NCBI GenBank assembly: GCA_021771265.1
Contig: JAETPK010000014.1
Coordinates: 1-35,287, forward strand
DNA length: 35,287 bases
From: Oscillospiraceae bacterium
GTDB taxonomy: Bacteria; Bacillota; Clostridia; Oscillospirales; Oscillospiraceae
Reading direction: 5' to 3'
Shown here: in pieces, positions 15,685-22,675 of the stretch
Position numbering within the stretch: position 1 is the stretch's first letter
Layout of the letters: every line of letters starts with the position of its first letter
Position numbers and translations under genes: made by a program
The notes under the pieces: model-generated
What the model was told of the DNA's origin: nothing
What the model saw: only the letters and a program-made list of their open reading frames with translations
Database searches by the model: none

Positions 15685-17118
15685 ATGGACCTGCTGGAGA
15701 CTCTGCGGTACTATCACGACAGCGGCGCCTGCCCCATGCACATGCCCGGCCATAAGCGGGCGGACTTAGGCGGGGAGCTTCCCTGGCAGCTGGATATCAC
15801 GGAGATCGACGGCTTTGACAACCTTCACGACGCCCAGGGCATTTTGAAGGAGAGCATGGACCGGGCGGCCCGGCTGTATGGCGCGGACCGGAGCTTTTTC
15901 CTGGTGAACGGCAGCACCTGCGGCATTCTGGCGGGCATCTGCGCCGCCGCCCGGCCCGGGGACACGGTGCTGTTGCCCCGGGGGTGCCACAAGTCTGTGT
16001 ATCACGCCCTGGAGCTGCGGGACCTGGTGCCGGTGTATTTGCCGGTGCCGGCGGACCCCTGTACCGGCGCCGCCGGCAGCCTGCCGCCGGAAACGGCGGC
16101 GCAGGCCCTGGCGGAGCACCCGGAGGCAAAGCTCATCATCGTCACCAGCCCCACTTATGAGGGCGTGGTCAGCGATATTGCCGCCATCACCGCCCTGGCC
16201 CACCGTGCTGGCGTGCCGGTGCTGGTGGATGAGGCCCACGGCGCCCATCTGGGCTTTTCCCCGGCCTTTCCCGGCGGCGCCGTGGCGGCGGGGGCGGACA
16301 TCGTTGTCCAGAGTCTGCACAAGACGCTACCCAGCCTGACGCAGACGGCCCTGGTCCACTGGCACCGGGGTGCGGTGGATGGGGAGGAACTGGCCCGGCA
16401 ACTGGCGGTGTTTGAGACCAGCAGCCCCTCCTATTTGCTGATGGGCTCCATGGACCGGTGCGTCCGGCTGCTGGCGGCGCGGGGCGGGGAGCTGTTCGCC
16501 GCTTATGAGGCGCATCTCGCCGCTTTTGATGACGCCGTCCGGGACCTGCGGCACCTGCGGGTGCTGTGCCATGGCGGCGACAGCCTGCGGGACCATCCGG
16601 ACTTTTTCGCCTTTGACCCCGGCAAGCTGGTGCTCTGCACCCGGGGCACCTCCCTGACGGGACCCGGGCTCATGGATATCCTGCGGAAGACATACCAGAT
16701 CGAGCTGGAAATGGCGCTGGAGAATTATGCCCTGGCCATGACCAGCATCTGCGACACCCGGGAGAGCCTGCTGCGCCTGGCCGGTGCCCTGCGGGAGATC
16801 GACCGCCAGGTGACACCGGCCCCGCCGGCGGGGCCGGTCGCTCCGCCGCCCCTGCCGCCCCGGCGGATGGGAATGCTGGAGGCCCGGCGGCGGGCGGGCG
16901 CTTTGCTGCCGCTGGAGGAGGCGGTGGGCCATGTCAGCGGCGGGATGGTGTGGGCCTATCCCCCCGGCGTGCCGCTGCTGGTGCCGGGGGAGGAGGTAAC
17001 GGAGGCCCTGTGCCGGACCCTGCGGCAAATGGAGATGAGCGGGATTGTCCTCCACGGAGAAAAATGTGACCCACCCCGAACGCTTTTGGTATTGAAAAGC
17101 GAACAATGGAAAACCTGA
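15685..17118 (+). CDS. Orn/Lys/Arg decarboxylase family protein (PLP-dependent)
   Basis: A 477-residue fold-type I PLP enzyme of the short Firmicute Orn/Lys/Arg decarboxylase group (compare Bacillus SpeA and YaaO). It is expected to decarboxylate a basic amino acid to a polyamine precursor. Visible family blocks are MPGHKR, ITEIDGFDNLH, FLVNGSTCGI (cofactor-phosphate region), TSPTYEGV, VDEAHGAHLGF (Asp and His contacting PLP) and SLHKTLPSLTQ, whose lysine should bind PLP. The C-terminal small domain is present. The substrate (arginine, lysine or ornithine) cannot be decided. GGGAGG (15673-15678) precedes the ATG at 15685. The stop codon lies inside a hairpin shared with the convergent gene. 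Confidence 0.88.
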   Translation: MDLLETLRYYHDSGACPMHMPGHKRADLGGELPWQLDITEIDGFDNLHDAQGILKESMDRAARLYGADRSFFLVNGSTCGILAGICAAARPGDTVLLPRGCHKSVYHALELRDLVPVYLPVPADPCTGAAGSLPPETAAQALAEHPEAKLIIVTSPTYEGVVSDIAAITALAHRAGVPVLVDEAHGAHLGFSPAFPGGAVAAGADIVVQSLHKTLPSLTQTALVHWHRGAVDGEELARQLAVFETSSPSYLLMGSMDRCVRLLAARGGELFAAYEAHLAAFDDAVRDLRHLRVLCHGGDSLRDHPDFFAFDPGKLVLCTRGTSLTGPGLMDILRKTYQIELEMALENYALAMTSICDTRESLLRLAGALREIDRQVTPAPPAGPVAPPPLPPRRMGMLEARRRAGALLPLEEAVGHVSGGMVWAYPPGVPLLVPGEEVTEALCRTLRQMEMSGIVLHGEKCDPPRTLLVLKSEQWKT

Positions 17119-17141
17119 CAGCTGCTTTTGCAGCCGTCAGG
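17114..17141. terminator. Bidirectional terminator containing both convergent stop codons
   Basis: CCTGACAGCTGC (17114-17125), TTTT, GCAGCCGTCAGG (17130-17141), with one internal mismatch. The decarboxylase stop TGA (17116-17118) is in one arm and the minus-strand stop of the next gene (17139-17137) in the other. T-rich flanks are short on both sides. Confidence 0.65.
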
Positions 17142-17445
17142 CTTTCCATTGTTCCTTCAGATCTGCGTAGCGTTCCACTCGCAGCCGCAGGTGATATTTT
17201 GTCCGCAACTCTGCGATCTGGGTCATCATGGGGGATTTATGGTGGATGTCCAGCGCTTCCTGGTCCCGCCAGCGGTCGATGAGCAGGACGGTCTCCGGAT
17301 CTTCCATGGGGTAGAAATAGGCATAGCCTTCGTTTCCTGCCTCGGCTCGGACAGCATCCACAATGCCGCGGGACATCATCTCCTCCGCAAATGCCCTTGC
17401 GCTTCCACCAGTCCCGGTATAATACAAATGTACAGTGATGCTCAT
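17137..17445 (-). CDS. Putative quinol monooxygenase / ABM-domain protein
   Basis: A 102-residue protein of the dimeric alpha+beta barrel (antibiotic biosynthesis monooxygenase, YgiN-like) type. It begins MSITVHLYYTG and has the usual helix AFAEEMMSRGIVDAVRAE. A central FYPMEDPETVLLIDRWRDQEAL strand-helix matches the W/D-x-ALxxHxxSP pattern of ABM proteins, followed by HHKSPMM. Members act on quinols or reactive aldehydes or have unknown roles, so no substrate is assigned. A promoter (17506-17478) serves it alone. The ribosome site upstream of the ATG at 17445 is weak (AGAAG). It converges on the decarboxylase gene. Confidence 0.75.
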   Translation of the reverse strand: MSITVHLYYTGTGGSARAFAEEMMSRGIVDAVRAEAGNEGYAYFYPMEDPETVLLIDRWRDQEALDIHHKSPMMTQIAELRTKYHLRLRVERYADLKEQWKA

Positions 17446-17477
17446 AAAATCAACTTCTGTTAAATTTTTATGCGTTT

Positions 17478-17506
17478 ATTTTAATATAGATGTTCCGTGT
17501 TTGCAA
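17478..17506 (-). promoter_or_regulatory. Promoter of the ABM-domain gene
   Basis: Minus strand: TTGCAA (17506-17501), a 17-nt spacer and TAAAAT (17483-17478). Confidence 0.6.
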
Positions 17507-17539
17507 GGACCCGCCCGCCGCAGGAAAAACAGACGGCAA

Positions 17540-17573
17540 AAGGAGCGAGGAGTCCTGGGACTCCTCGCTCCTT
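17540..17573 (-). terminator. Terminator after khpA
   Basis: A perfect 16-bp inverted repeat (17540-17555 with 17558-17573) beginning AAGGAGCGAGG, with only two central bases. On the minus strand it ends in a short T-run. It closes the ylxM-ffh-rpsP-khpA operon. Confidence 0.8.
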
Positions 17574-17591
17574 GACCTCCGGGGGAAGTGT

Positions 17592-17822
17592 TCAGTCTAC
17601 AATATCCACGGAAACCTTGACGCCGGTACGCTGGGCATAGGAGCGGATAACGGTCCGGATCTCCTTGGCGATGCGGCCCTGACGGCCGATGACCTTGCCC
17701 ATGTCGTCGGGGGCGACACGCAGCTCCAACGTCAGTTCCTGATCGCCCTGGATCTCCGTGACGGAGACGGCATCGGGATCATCCACAAGGTTTCTGGCGA
17801 TGTAGAGCAGCAAGTCCTTCAT
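17592..17822 (-). CDS. khpA: KH-domain RNA-binding protein KhpA (YlqC)
   Basis: A 76-residue single KH-domain protein. It binds RNA and in Firmicutes partners KhpB (Jag/EloR) in control of cell elongation and division. The start MKDLLLYIARNLVDDPDAV and the GxxG-type loop VIGRQGRIAK are diagnostic, followed by IRSYAQ and the last strand KVSVDIVD. It begins 15 nt after rpsP, the conserved Firmicute order. In many relatives rimM, trmD and rplS come next; here a strong terminator follows and those genes are not adjacent. Confidence 0.93.
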   Translation of the reverse strand: MKDLLLYIARNLVDDPDAVSVTEIQGDQELTLELRVAPDDMGKVIGRQGRIAKEIRTVIRSYAQRTGVKVSVDIVD

Positions 17823-17837
17823 GATCCGCCCTCCGGA

Positions 17838-18077
17838 TCAGAGGACTTCCACTTTTTTCAGCAGAGCTCTGACAGTGTCGGTGGGCTGGGCGCCGGACTT
17901 GATCCAGGCCTGAGCGCGCTCAGTGTCGATCTTGATCTCGGCGGGAGCCACGCAGGGGTTGTAAGTGCCGATCTCCTCGATGAAGCGGCCGTCGCGGGGG
18001 AAGCGGGAATCGGCCACCACAACGCGATAGAAGGGAGCCTTCTTGGCGCCCATGCGGCGCAGTCTGATCTTAACCAT
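17838..18077 (-). CDS. rpsP: Small ribosomal subunit protein bS16
   Basis: A 79-residue ribosomal protein S16, component of the 30S body. The sequence begins [18 protein letters not shown] and contains [22 protein letters not shown], both classical S16 signatures. The ATG at 18077 is chosen because GGAGG is correctly placed upstream and because all S16 proteins start with MVKIRL-like residues; the frame is open for five more codons. A 162-nt gap to ffh is mostly taken by an inverted-repeat element, unlike the compact spacing elsewhere in this operon. Confidence 0.97.
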   Translation of the reverse strand: MVKIRLRRMGAKKAPFYRVVVADSRFPRDGRFIEEIGTYNPCVAPAEIKIDTERAQAWIKSGAQPTDTVRALLKKVEVL

Positions 18078-18146
18078 GATTTGTACCTCCAAAAAATTTA
18101 AAGTTGATCGTATATCTATAAATGCTGTGCACTTATATCCTGGATG

Positions 18147-18240
18147 AATTAGGAATTAGGAGTTAGGAATTAGGAATTTTTACGAAGAAAAAACGCTGGC
18201 ATATGCGAAATTCCTAATTCCTCATTTCTAATTCCTAATT
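18147..18240. repeat. Inverted-repeat element of AATTAGG units between ffh and rpsP
   Basis: The left arm (18147-18179) is made of AATTAGG/GAATTAGGA units. The right arm (18208-18240) is its reverse complement at 30 of 33 positions. The 28-nt centre contains AAAAAACG and GGCATATGC. The right arm ends on the first base of the ffh stop codon. It is AT-rich inside a GC-rich region and looks like a small mobile or REP-like hairpin element. No clear target-site duplication was seen. Confidence 0.7.
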
Positions 18241-19604
18241 TATTTAAACCGCTTTTTGCGGCCGAAGCCGTGCATCCGGCCACCCATACCGCCCTTCATG
18301 GCGGGGCCGCGGCCCTTGGCCATCTGCCGGGTCAGCTGCTGCATCATGTCGAACTGCTTCAAAAGCCGGTTCACGTCCACCACTTCCAGTCCACAGCCGG
18401 CGGCGATGCGGCGCTTGCGGCTGGCGCCCAGGATCTGGGGATTTTCACGCTCCAGCGGCGTCATGGAGAGAATGATGGCCTCCGTGTGGGCCATGGCTTT
18501 TTCGTCGATGGTGGCGCCCTGCAGCTGCCGGCCCATGTTGCCGGGCAGCATGCCCGCCAGCTGGCTCAGATCGCCCATACCGCGGATCTGTTGGAGCTGT
18601 TCGTAATAATCCTGGAGGGTGAAGCGGTTTTTCCGCAGCTTTTCCTCCAGCTTGGCCGCCTGCTTTTCATCGTAGGTGGCCTGGGCCTTTTCGATGAAGG
18701 ACAGCATGTCGCCCATGCCCAGGATACGGGAGGCCATCCGGTCGGGATGGAAGGGCTCGATCATGTCCAGCTTTTCGCCGGTACCCACGAATTTGATGGG
18801 CTTGCCGGTGGCGGCCCGGATAGAGAGGGCGGCGCCGCCCCGGGCGTCACCGTCCAGCTTCGTGAGGATGACACCGTCGATACCCAGCGCCTCGTCAAAG
18901 GCGGAGGCGGCGTTGACAGCGTCCTGGCCGGTCATGGCGTCCACCACCAGCAGGATCTCGTTGGGATGCACGGTGGCCTTCATGCGCTTGAGCTCGTCCA
19001 TCAGCGTCTCGTCCACATGGAGACGGCCGGCGGTATCCAGAAACACCATGTCGCTGCCGTGGTCCTTGGCATGACGGATGGCGTTGGCGGCGATGTTCAC
19101 GGGGTCGCCCTGGCCCTGCTCGAACACCGGCAGGTCCAGCTGTCCGCCCACCACCTTCAGCTGCTCAATGGCGGCGGGACGATACACGTCGCAGGCGGTC
19201 AGCAACGGACGCTTGCTGTACTGGCGGCGCATGAGTCCCGCCAGCTTTGCGGTGGTGGTGGTCTTGCCGGCACCCTGGAGACCCACCATCATAACAACGG
19301 TGGGGCCATTGTTGGCCATGGTCAGCTTGCTGCCGGCGCCGCCCATGAGATTGGTCAGCTCTTCGTTGACGATCTTGATGACCTGCTGGGCGGGAGTCAG
19401 GCTGTCCAGCACGTCGGAGCCGATGGCCCGTTCCGTGACGGTGGCCACGAAATCCTTGACCACCTTATAGCCCACGTCCGCCTCCAGCAGCGCCAAGCGG
19501 ACCTCCCGCATGGCTTCCCGGACATCGTTTTCCGTCAGACGGCCCTTGCCCCGGAGCTTTTTGAACGTCGCATTCAGTTTTTCGGTCAATCCTTCAAATG
19601 CCAT
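18240..19604 (-). CDS. ffh: Signal recognition particle protein Ffh (SRP54)
   Basis: GTPase that binds signal peptides and 4.5S/6S-type SRP RNA and delivers ribosomes to FtsY at the membrane. The 454-residue protein has the N domain, then the G domain with GLQGAGKTTTTAKLA (G1), DTAGRLHVDE (G3), TKLDGDARGG (G4 region) and GTGEKLD. The methionine-rich M domain starts near LSQLAGMLPGNMG. The RNA-binding segment is ERENPQILGASRKRRIAAGCG. The tail is MAKGRGPAMKGGMGG...KKRFK. The ATG at 19604 lies four bases after the ylxM stop, with its AAGGAATGAG ribosome site inside the end of ylxM, so the two are translationally coupled. Confidence 0.98.
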   Translation of the reverse strand: MAFEGLTEKLNATFKKLRGKGRLTENDVREAMREVRLALLEADVGYKVVKDFVATVTERAIGSDVLDSLTPAQQVIKIVNEELTNLMGGAGSKLTMANNGPTVVMMVGLQGAGKTTTTAKLAGLMRRQYSKRPLLTACDVYRPAAIEQLKVVGGQLDLPVFEQGQGDPVNIAANAIRHAKDHGSDMVFLDTAGRLHVDETLMDELKRMKATVHPNEILLVVDAMTGQDAVNAASAFDEALGIDGVILTKLDGDARGGAALSIRAATGKPIKFVGTGEKLDMIEPFHPDRMASRILGMGDMLSFIEKAQATYDEKQAAKLEEKLRKNRFTLQDYYEQLQQIRGMGDLSQLAGMLPGNMGRQLQGATIDEKAMAHTEAIILSMTPLERENPQILGASRKRRIAAGCGLEVVDVNRLLKQFDMMQQLTRQMAKGRGPAMKGGMGGRMHGFGRKKRFK

Positions 19605-19608
19605 AAGC

Positions 19609-19974
19609 TCATTCCTTCAGCGCGGCGGCTTCTTCGTGGATGCGCTCCGCCAGCTCCGTGAGCCGCTGGTCCTCGTACTGGCGGTAGTTGAGGGTCTTGA
19701 TCTCGGCGGCGGCGGACTGGATGGCATCCAGATGGCTCCGCATGGCCTCGAACCGCCGGATGAGACCGGTCTTGTCCTCCACCTCCTGCATGATGCCCTC
19801 CGCCCGGACGATGACATCCCGGACGCCCTGCCGGGAGATGCCCGCGTTTTCCGCGATCTCCGCCAGGGACAGGTCCTCGTTATAATAGAGGTCAAAGAAC
19901 TCCTTTTGCCGGTCCGTCAGGAGTTCCCCGTAAAAATCGTACAGCATGGTCATGCGATAGGTCTGATTTTTCAT
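19609..19974 (-). CDS. ylxM: YlxM/p13 family sigma-70 region 4-like protein
   Basis: A 121-residue helix-turn-helix protein of the UPF0122 family. It is encoded next to ffh in Gram-positive bacteria and thought to modulate the SRP pathway. Visible marks are the start MKNQTYRMTMLYDFYGELLT, DRQKEFFDLYYNEDLSLAEIA, and the recognition helix GISRQGVRDVIVRAE. The ATG at 19974 is chosen because GGGAG precedes it and family members start at MLYDFYG-like sequence; the open frame extends further upstream but through the promoter. It is the first gene of the ylxM-ffh-rpsP-khpA operon. Confidence 0.93.
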   Translation of the reverse strand: MKNQTYRMTMLYDFYGELLTDRQKEFFDLYYNEDLSLAEIAENAGISRQGVRDVIVRAEGIMQEVEDKTGLIRRFEAMRSHLDAIQSAAAEIKTLNYRQYEDQRLTELAERIHEEAAALKE

Positions 19975-20020
19975 CCAGAACTCCCTTTCTGTAAAGTTAT
20001 TCGCCTTTACAACACGAAAT

Positions 20021-20049
20021 AGTTTACAGGAATTTGGTGAAAAAGTCAA
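20021..20049 (-). promoter_or_regulatory. Promoter of the ylxM-ffh operon
   Basis: Minus strand: TTGACT (about 20049-20044), a 17-nt spacer and TAAACT (20026-20021), about 47 nt before the ylxM start. Confidence 0.6.
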
Positions 20050-20134
20050 GGGAAATTTGCAAAGAAATTCCGGAAAATATGGGGCTGCGGCGGCTTTTTT
20101 AAAAAGAGTTCTCCTCATTGGGCACAGGTTGGGC

Positions 20135-20163
20135 TTGCGCGGAGGGCGGGGAGAGGATATACT
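20135..20163 (+). promoter_or_regulatory. Promoter of the DUF819 gene
   Basis: TTGCGC (20135-20140), a 17-nt spacer and TATACT (20158-20163). It is divergent from the ylxM promoter. Confidence 0.5.
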
Positions 20164-20203
20164 TGAAAAAACTGTGTGTTTGACAGGAAGGAAGAAGAAT
20201 AGT

Positions 20204-21445
20204 ATGATGACGAACCTGTTTCAAAACTGGCTGGGCCGCCCCACCCTCATCGCGGCGGAGGACACCTGGTCCCTTTTGGCGCTTTTGCTGGTGTCGGTGG
20301 CTTTGGCCATCTGGCTGGAGCAGAAATACACCTGGGCCTCCAAGATCTCCGGCGCTATCATCGCCCTGTGCATCGCGCTGCTGGCCTCCAACCTCTCCAT
20401 CATTCCCACCAGCTGTGTGCTGTATGATGATATCATCTGGGGTTACGCAGTGCCTCTGGGCATCCCGCTGCTGCTGCTTCAGTGCAACATGAAGAAGATC
20501 TGGCGGGAGACCGGCCGGATGATGGTCATTTTCCTTATCGGCGCCGCCGGAACGGTGGTGGGCGCTTTTTTGGCCTATGGGCTGCTGCATGCCTATGTCC
20601 CCGGACTAGAGGGGGTGGCGGCCATGATGACCGGGTCTTACATCGGCGGCGGCGTCAACTTCGCGGCTCTGGCCAAGGAGTTCGATGTGGGCGAGATCAA
20701 GGCGGCGGCCACAGTGGCGGACAATCTGCTCATGGCCCTGTATTTCTTTGGCCTCATTTTTATTGCCGGCATGAAGTTTTTCCGCAGCCGCTATTCTCAT
20801 CCCCACATTGACGCCGTGGCTCAAAGCGGCGATGCGGACGGCGCCCGGACCCAGGCGGCGGCCTACTGGAGCCGGAAGGACATCTCCCTGAAGGACATCG
20901 CCATGAATTTTGCCTATGCCGTGGCGGTGGTGTACACCGCCAAGCTTATCTCCGGCCTTGTGGGCGGCCTTATCCCGGACACCGGCGTGGTGCTGCATAT
21001 GCTGAACACGTTCTTCGGCAGTGAGTACGTGTGGATCACCACGGTGTCCATGGCCTGCGCCACCTGGGGAGAAAAGCAGGTGGCGAAGCTGTCCGGCTCT
21101 CAGGAGATCGGCACGTATCTCATTTATCTGTTCCTGTTCGTCATCGGCGTGCCGGCCTCCATCGTGGAGATCCTGCAAAAGACGCCGCTGCTGCTGGCCT
21201 TCACCGGCATCATGGTCCTTGTGAACATGCTGTTCTGCTTTGTGGGCGGCAAGCTGCTGCACTTCGATCTGGAGGACATCATCCTGGCCTCCAACGCCAA
21301 TATCGGCGGACCCACCACCGCTGCCGGCATGGCCATCTCCCAGGGCTGGAGCGCCCTGGTGGGGCCGGTCATGCTGGTGGGCACCTTCGGTTATGTCATC
21401 GGCACCTACCTGGGCATTCTGGTAGGCGGCATTTTAGGCGCGTAA
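20204..21445 (+). CDS. DUF819 family integral membrane protein (YjcL-like)
   Basis: A 413-residue polytopic inner-membrane protein with about ten or more hydrophobic segments, of the DUF819 type. The family is not functionally assigned; its repeated inverted helices and broken glycine-rich helices suggest a secondary transporter. Characteristic segments are MTGSYIGGGVNFAALAKEF, ATVADNLLMALYF and, in the second half, ILASNANIGGPTTAAGMA. An AGGAAGGA site (20185-20192) precedes the ATG at 20204; a second ATG follows directly. The M19 dipeptidase gene starts 20 nt downstream, suggesting that the carrier brings in a dipeptide or related compound which the enzyme hydrolyses. That link is inference from context. 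Confidence 0.88.
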   Translation: MMTNLFQNWLGRPTLIAAEDTWSLLALLLVSVALAIWLEQKYTWASKISGAIIALCIALLASNLSIIPTSCVLYDDIIWGYAVPLGIPLLLLQCNMKKIWRETGRMMVIFLIGAAGTVVGAFLAYGLLHAYVPGLEGVAAMMTGSYIGGGVNFAALAKEFDVGEIKAAATVADNLLMALYFFGLIFIAGMKFFRSRYSHPHIDAVAQSGDADGARTQAAAYWSRKDISLKDIAMNFAYAVAVVYTAKLISGLVGGLIPDTGVVLHMLNTFFGSEYVWITTVSMACATWGEKQVAKLSGSQEIGTYLIYLFLFVIGVPASIVEILQKTPLLLAFTGIMVLVNMLFCFVGGKLLHFDLEDIILASNANIGGPTTAAGMAISQGWSALVGPVMLVGTFGYVIGTYLGILVGGILGA

Positions 21446-21464
21446 ACGGGAAAGGAAGCGTTTC

Positions 21465-22427
21465 ATGATTTTTGACGGCCATTCGGACCTGCTGTACGAT
21501 GTGACCCGCCGGCGGCTGGCGGGGGAGAAGCATGTGCTGGAGCGGCGCCATCTGCGGGCGCTGGAGGCCGGCGGCGTGGAGGGTCTGGCGCTGGCCCTGT
21601 GGGTCAGCGCGGGCCAGGGGCAGACATTCTGGAAGGATGTGCCGGAGGCCGTGGGGGACCGGGAGCGGACGGACATTATGCTGCTTGCTATGCGCGCGGA
21701 GCTGGCGGAGTGTCCCTGGCTGGCCCTGGTCCGCACGCCGGCGGAGGCGGAAGCCGCCCGGGCGGCGGGGAAGAAATACGCCTTTCTGGCCGTGGAGGGC
21801 ATGGCCGCCATTGGGGATGACCTCGCCGGCATCGACCGCTACGCCGACTTGGGCGCAAGGCTGGGGATGCTCACCTGGAACGAAGAGAACCAGCTGGCCA
21901 CCGGCGCCGGAGGCGACCCGTATTCCGGTCTGACAGAGCTGGGACGGCAGGCCGTCCGGCGGATGGAGGCGCGGGGGATGGTGGTGGATGTGTCCCACCT
22001 GAACGACGGCGGCTTTCGGGATGTCCTGCGGACGGCGGAGGGGCCTGTTATCGCCTCCCACTCCAATTGCAGGGCGCTGTGCGATGTGCGCCGGAACCTG
22101 ACAGATGACCAGCTGCGCTCCATCCGGGATACCGGCGGTGTGGTGGGTCTGAATGTCCACCATGCCTTTGTCCACGCCGACCCGGCAAAGCAGACGGCGG
22201 AGATGCTGGCCCGCCACGCCGCCCATATGGCGGAGGTCATGGGTGTGGAGCATGTGGCCTGCGGCTTCGACTTCTGCGAGTATTTCGGCCCCGGCAACGA
22301 GGGGGCCGAGGGACTGGAGAACTGCTCCCAGACGGGCAATTTGTTTTACTGGATGGAAAAGCTGGGCATGAACGCCCAGGAGCGGAGAATGATCGCAAGA
22401 GAGAATTTTCTGCGGGTGCTGGCATAA
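21465..22427 (+). CDS. Membrane-dipeptidase-type M19 peptidase
   Basis: A 320-residue zinc dipeptidase of the M19 (renal dipeptidase) family, which often cleaves dipeptides with a C-terminal D-residue. Metal ligands are visible: H6-x-D8 in FDGHSDLL, the bridging glutamate in FLAVEGM, and histidines in VVDVSHL and VIASHSNCRAL. The late aspartate is in GFDF. There is no signal peptide, so it should be cytosolic, as in many bacterial members. GAAAGGAAG precedes the ATG at 21465. It is probably co-transcribed with the DUF819 carrier. Confidence 0.9.
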   Translation: MIFDGHSDLLYDVTRRRLAGEKHVLERRHLRALEAGGVEGLALALWVSAGQGQTFWKDVPEAVGDRERTDIMLLAMRAELAECPWLALVRTPAEAEAARAAGKKYAFLAVEGMAAIGDDLAGIDRYADLGARLGMLTWNEENQLATGAGGDPYSGLTELGRQAVRRMEARGMVVDVSHLNDGGFRDVLRTAEGPVIASHSNCRALCDVRRNLTDDQLRSIRDTGGVVGLNVHHAFVHADPAKQTAEMLARHAAHMAEVMGVEHVACGFDFCEYFGPGNEGAEGLENCSQTGNLFYWMEKLGMNAQERRMIARENFLRVLA

Positions 22428-22430
22428 AAG

Positions 22431-22464
22431 AAGCGCCTGCTCCAAAGCATGGAGCAGGCGCTTT
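22431..22464. terminator. Hairpin terminator after the dipeptidase gene
   Basis: AAGCGCCTGCTCC (22431-22443), loop AAAGCAT, GGAGCAGGCGCTT (22451-22463). Only one T follows the stem on the plus strand. On the minus strand the stem is followed by CTTTTAT, a somewhat better T-tract, so an antisense transcript could also end here. Confidence 0.65.
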
Positions 22465-22534
22465 GATACGTCTGCACGGCCGAAGGCGCTGGAGGCAGGC
22501 AGCCAACGCCGCTAAAACCGGACGTATCCATACG
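22465..22534. other. Folded non-coding element with an alternative hairpin
   Basis: GATACGTC (22465-22472) pairs with GACGTATC (22521-22528). Inside, CGG (22477-22479) pairs with CCG (22518-22520). A hairpin GGCG-C-TGG / CCA-A-CGCC (22485-22492 with 22503-22510) sits at the top. CGTAT of the closing strand (22523-22527) can instead pair with ATACG (22530-22534), followed by GTTTTC. This lies between a terminator and the ymfF promoter. No known RNA family was recognised. Confidence 0.4.
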
Positions 22535-22602
22535 GTTTTCTCCGCCGATGTCCTTTTTGACGTGGCTCGCCATCATGCGGAAAGGAACCGCAAGAAAAGA
22601 AT

Positions 22603-22631
22603 TTGAATTCCAAGCAGAGTTATACTATAAT
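22603..22631 (+). promoter_or_regulatory. Promoter of the ymfF-ymfH-lgt-folD cluster
   Basis: TTGAAT (22603-22608), a 17-nt spacer and TATAAT (22626-22631), about 45 nt before the TTG start codon. Confidence 0.7.
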
Positions 22632-22675
22632 AGAGACCAATATATACCGCATTCCACAAAAGAGGAGCTGAGACC

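Noticed and set aside
22571-22600. T-box-like GGAACCGC sequence before ymfF
   Set aside because: It lies upstream of the predicted promoter, lacks the GGTGG part of the T-box, and has no specifier stem; it only forms a short GCGG/CCGC hairpin.
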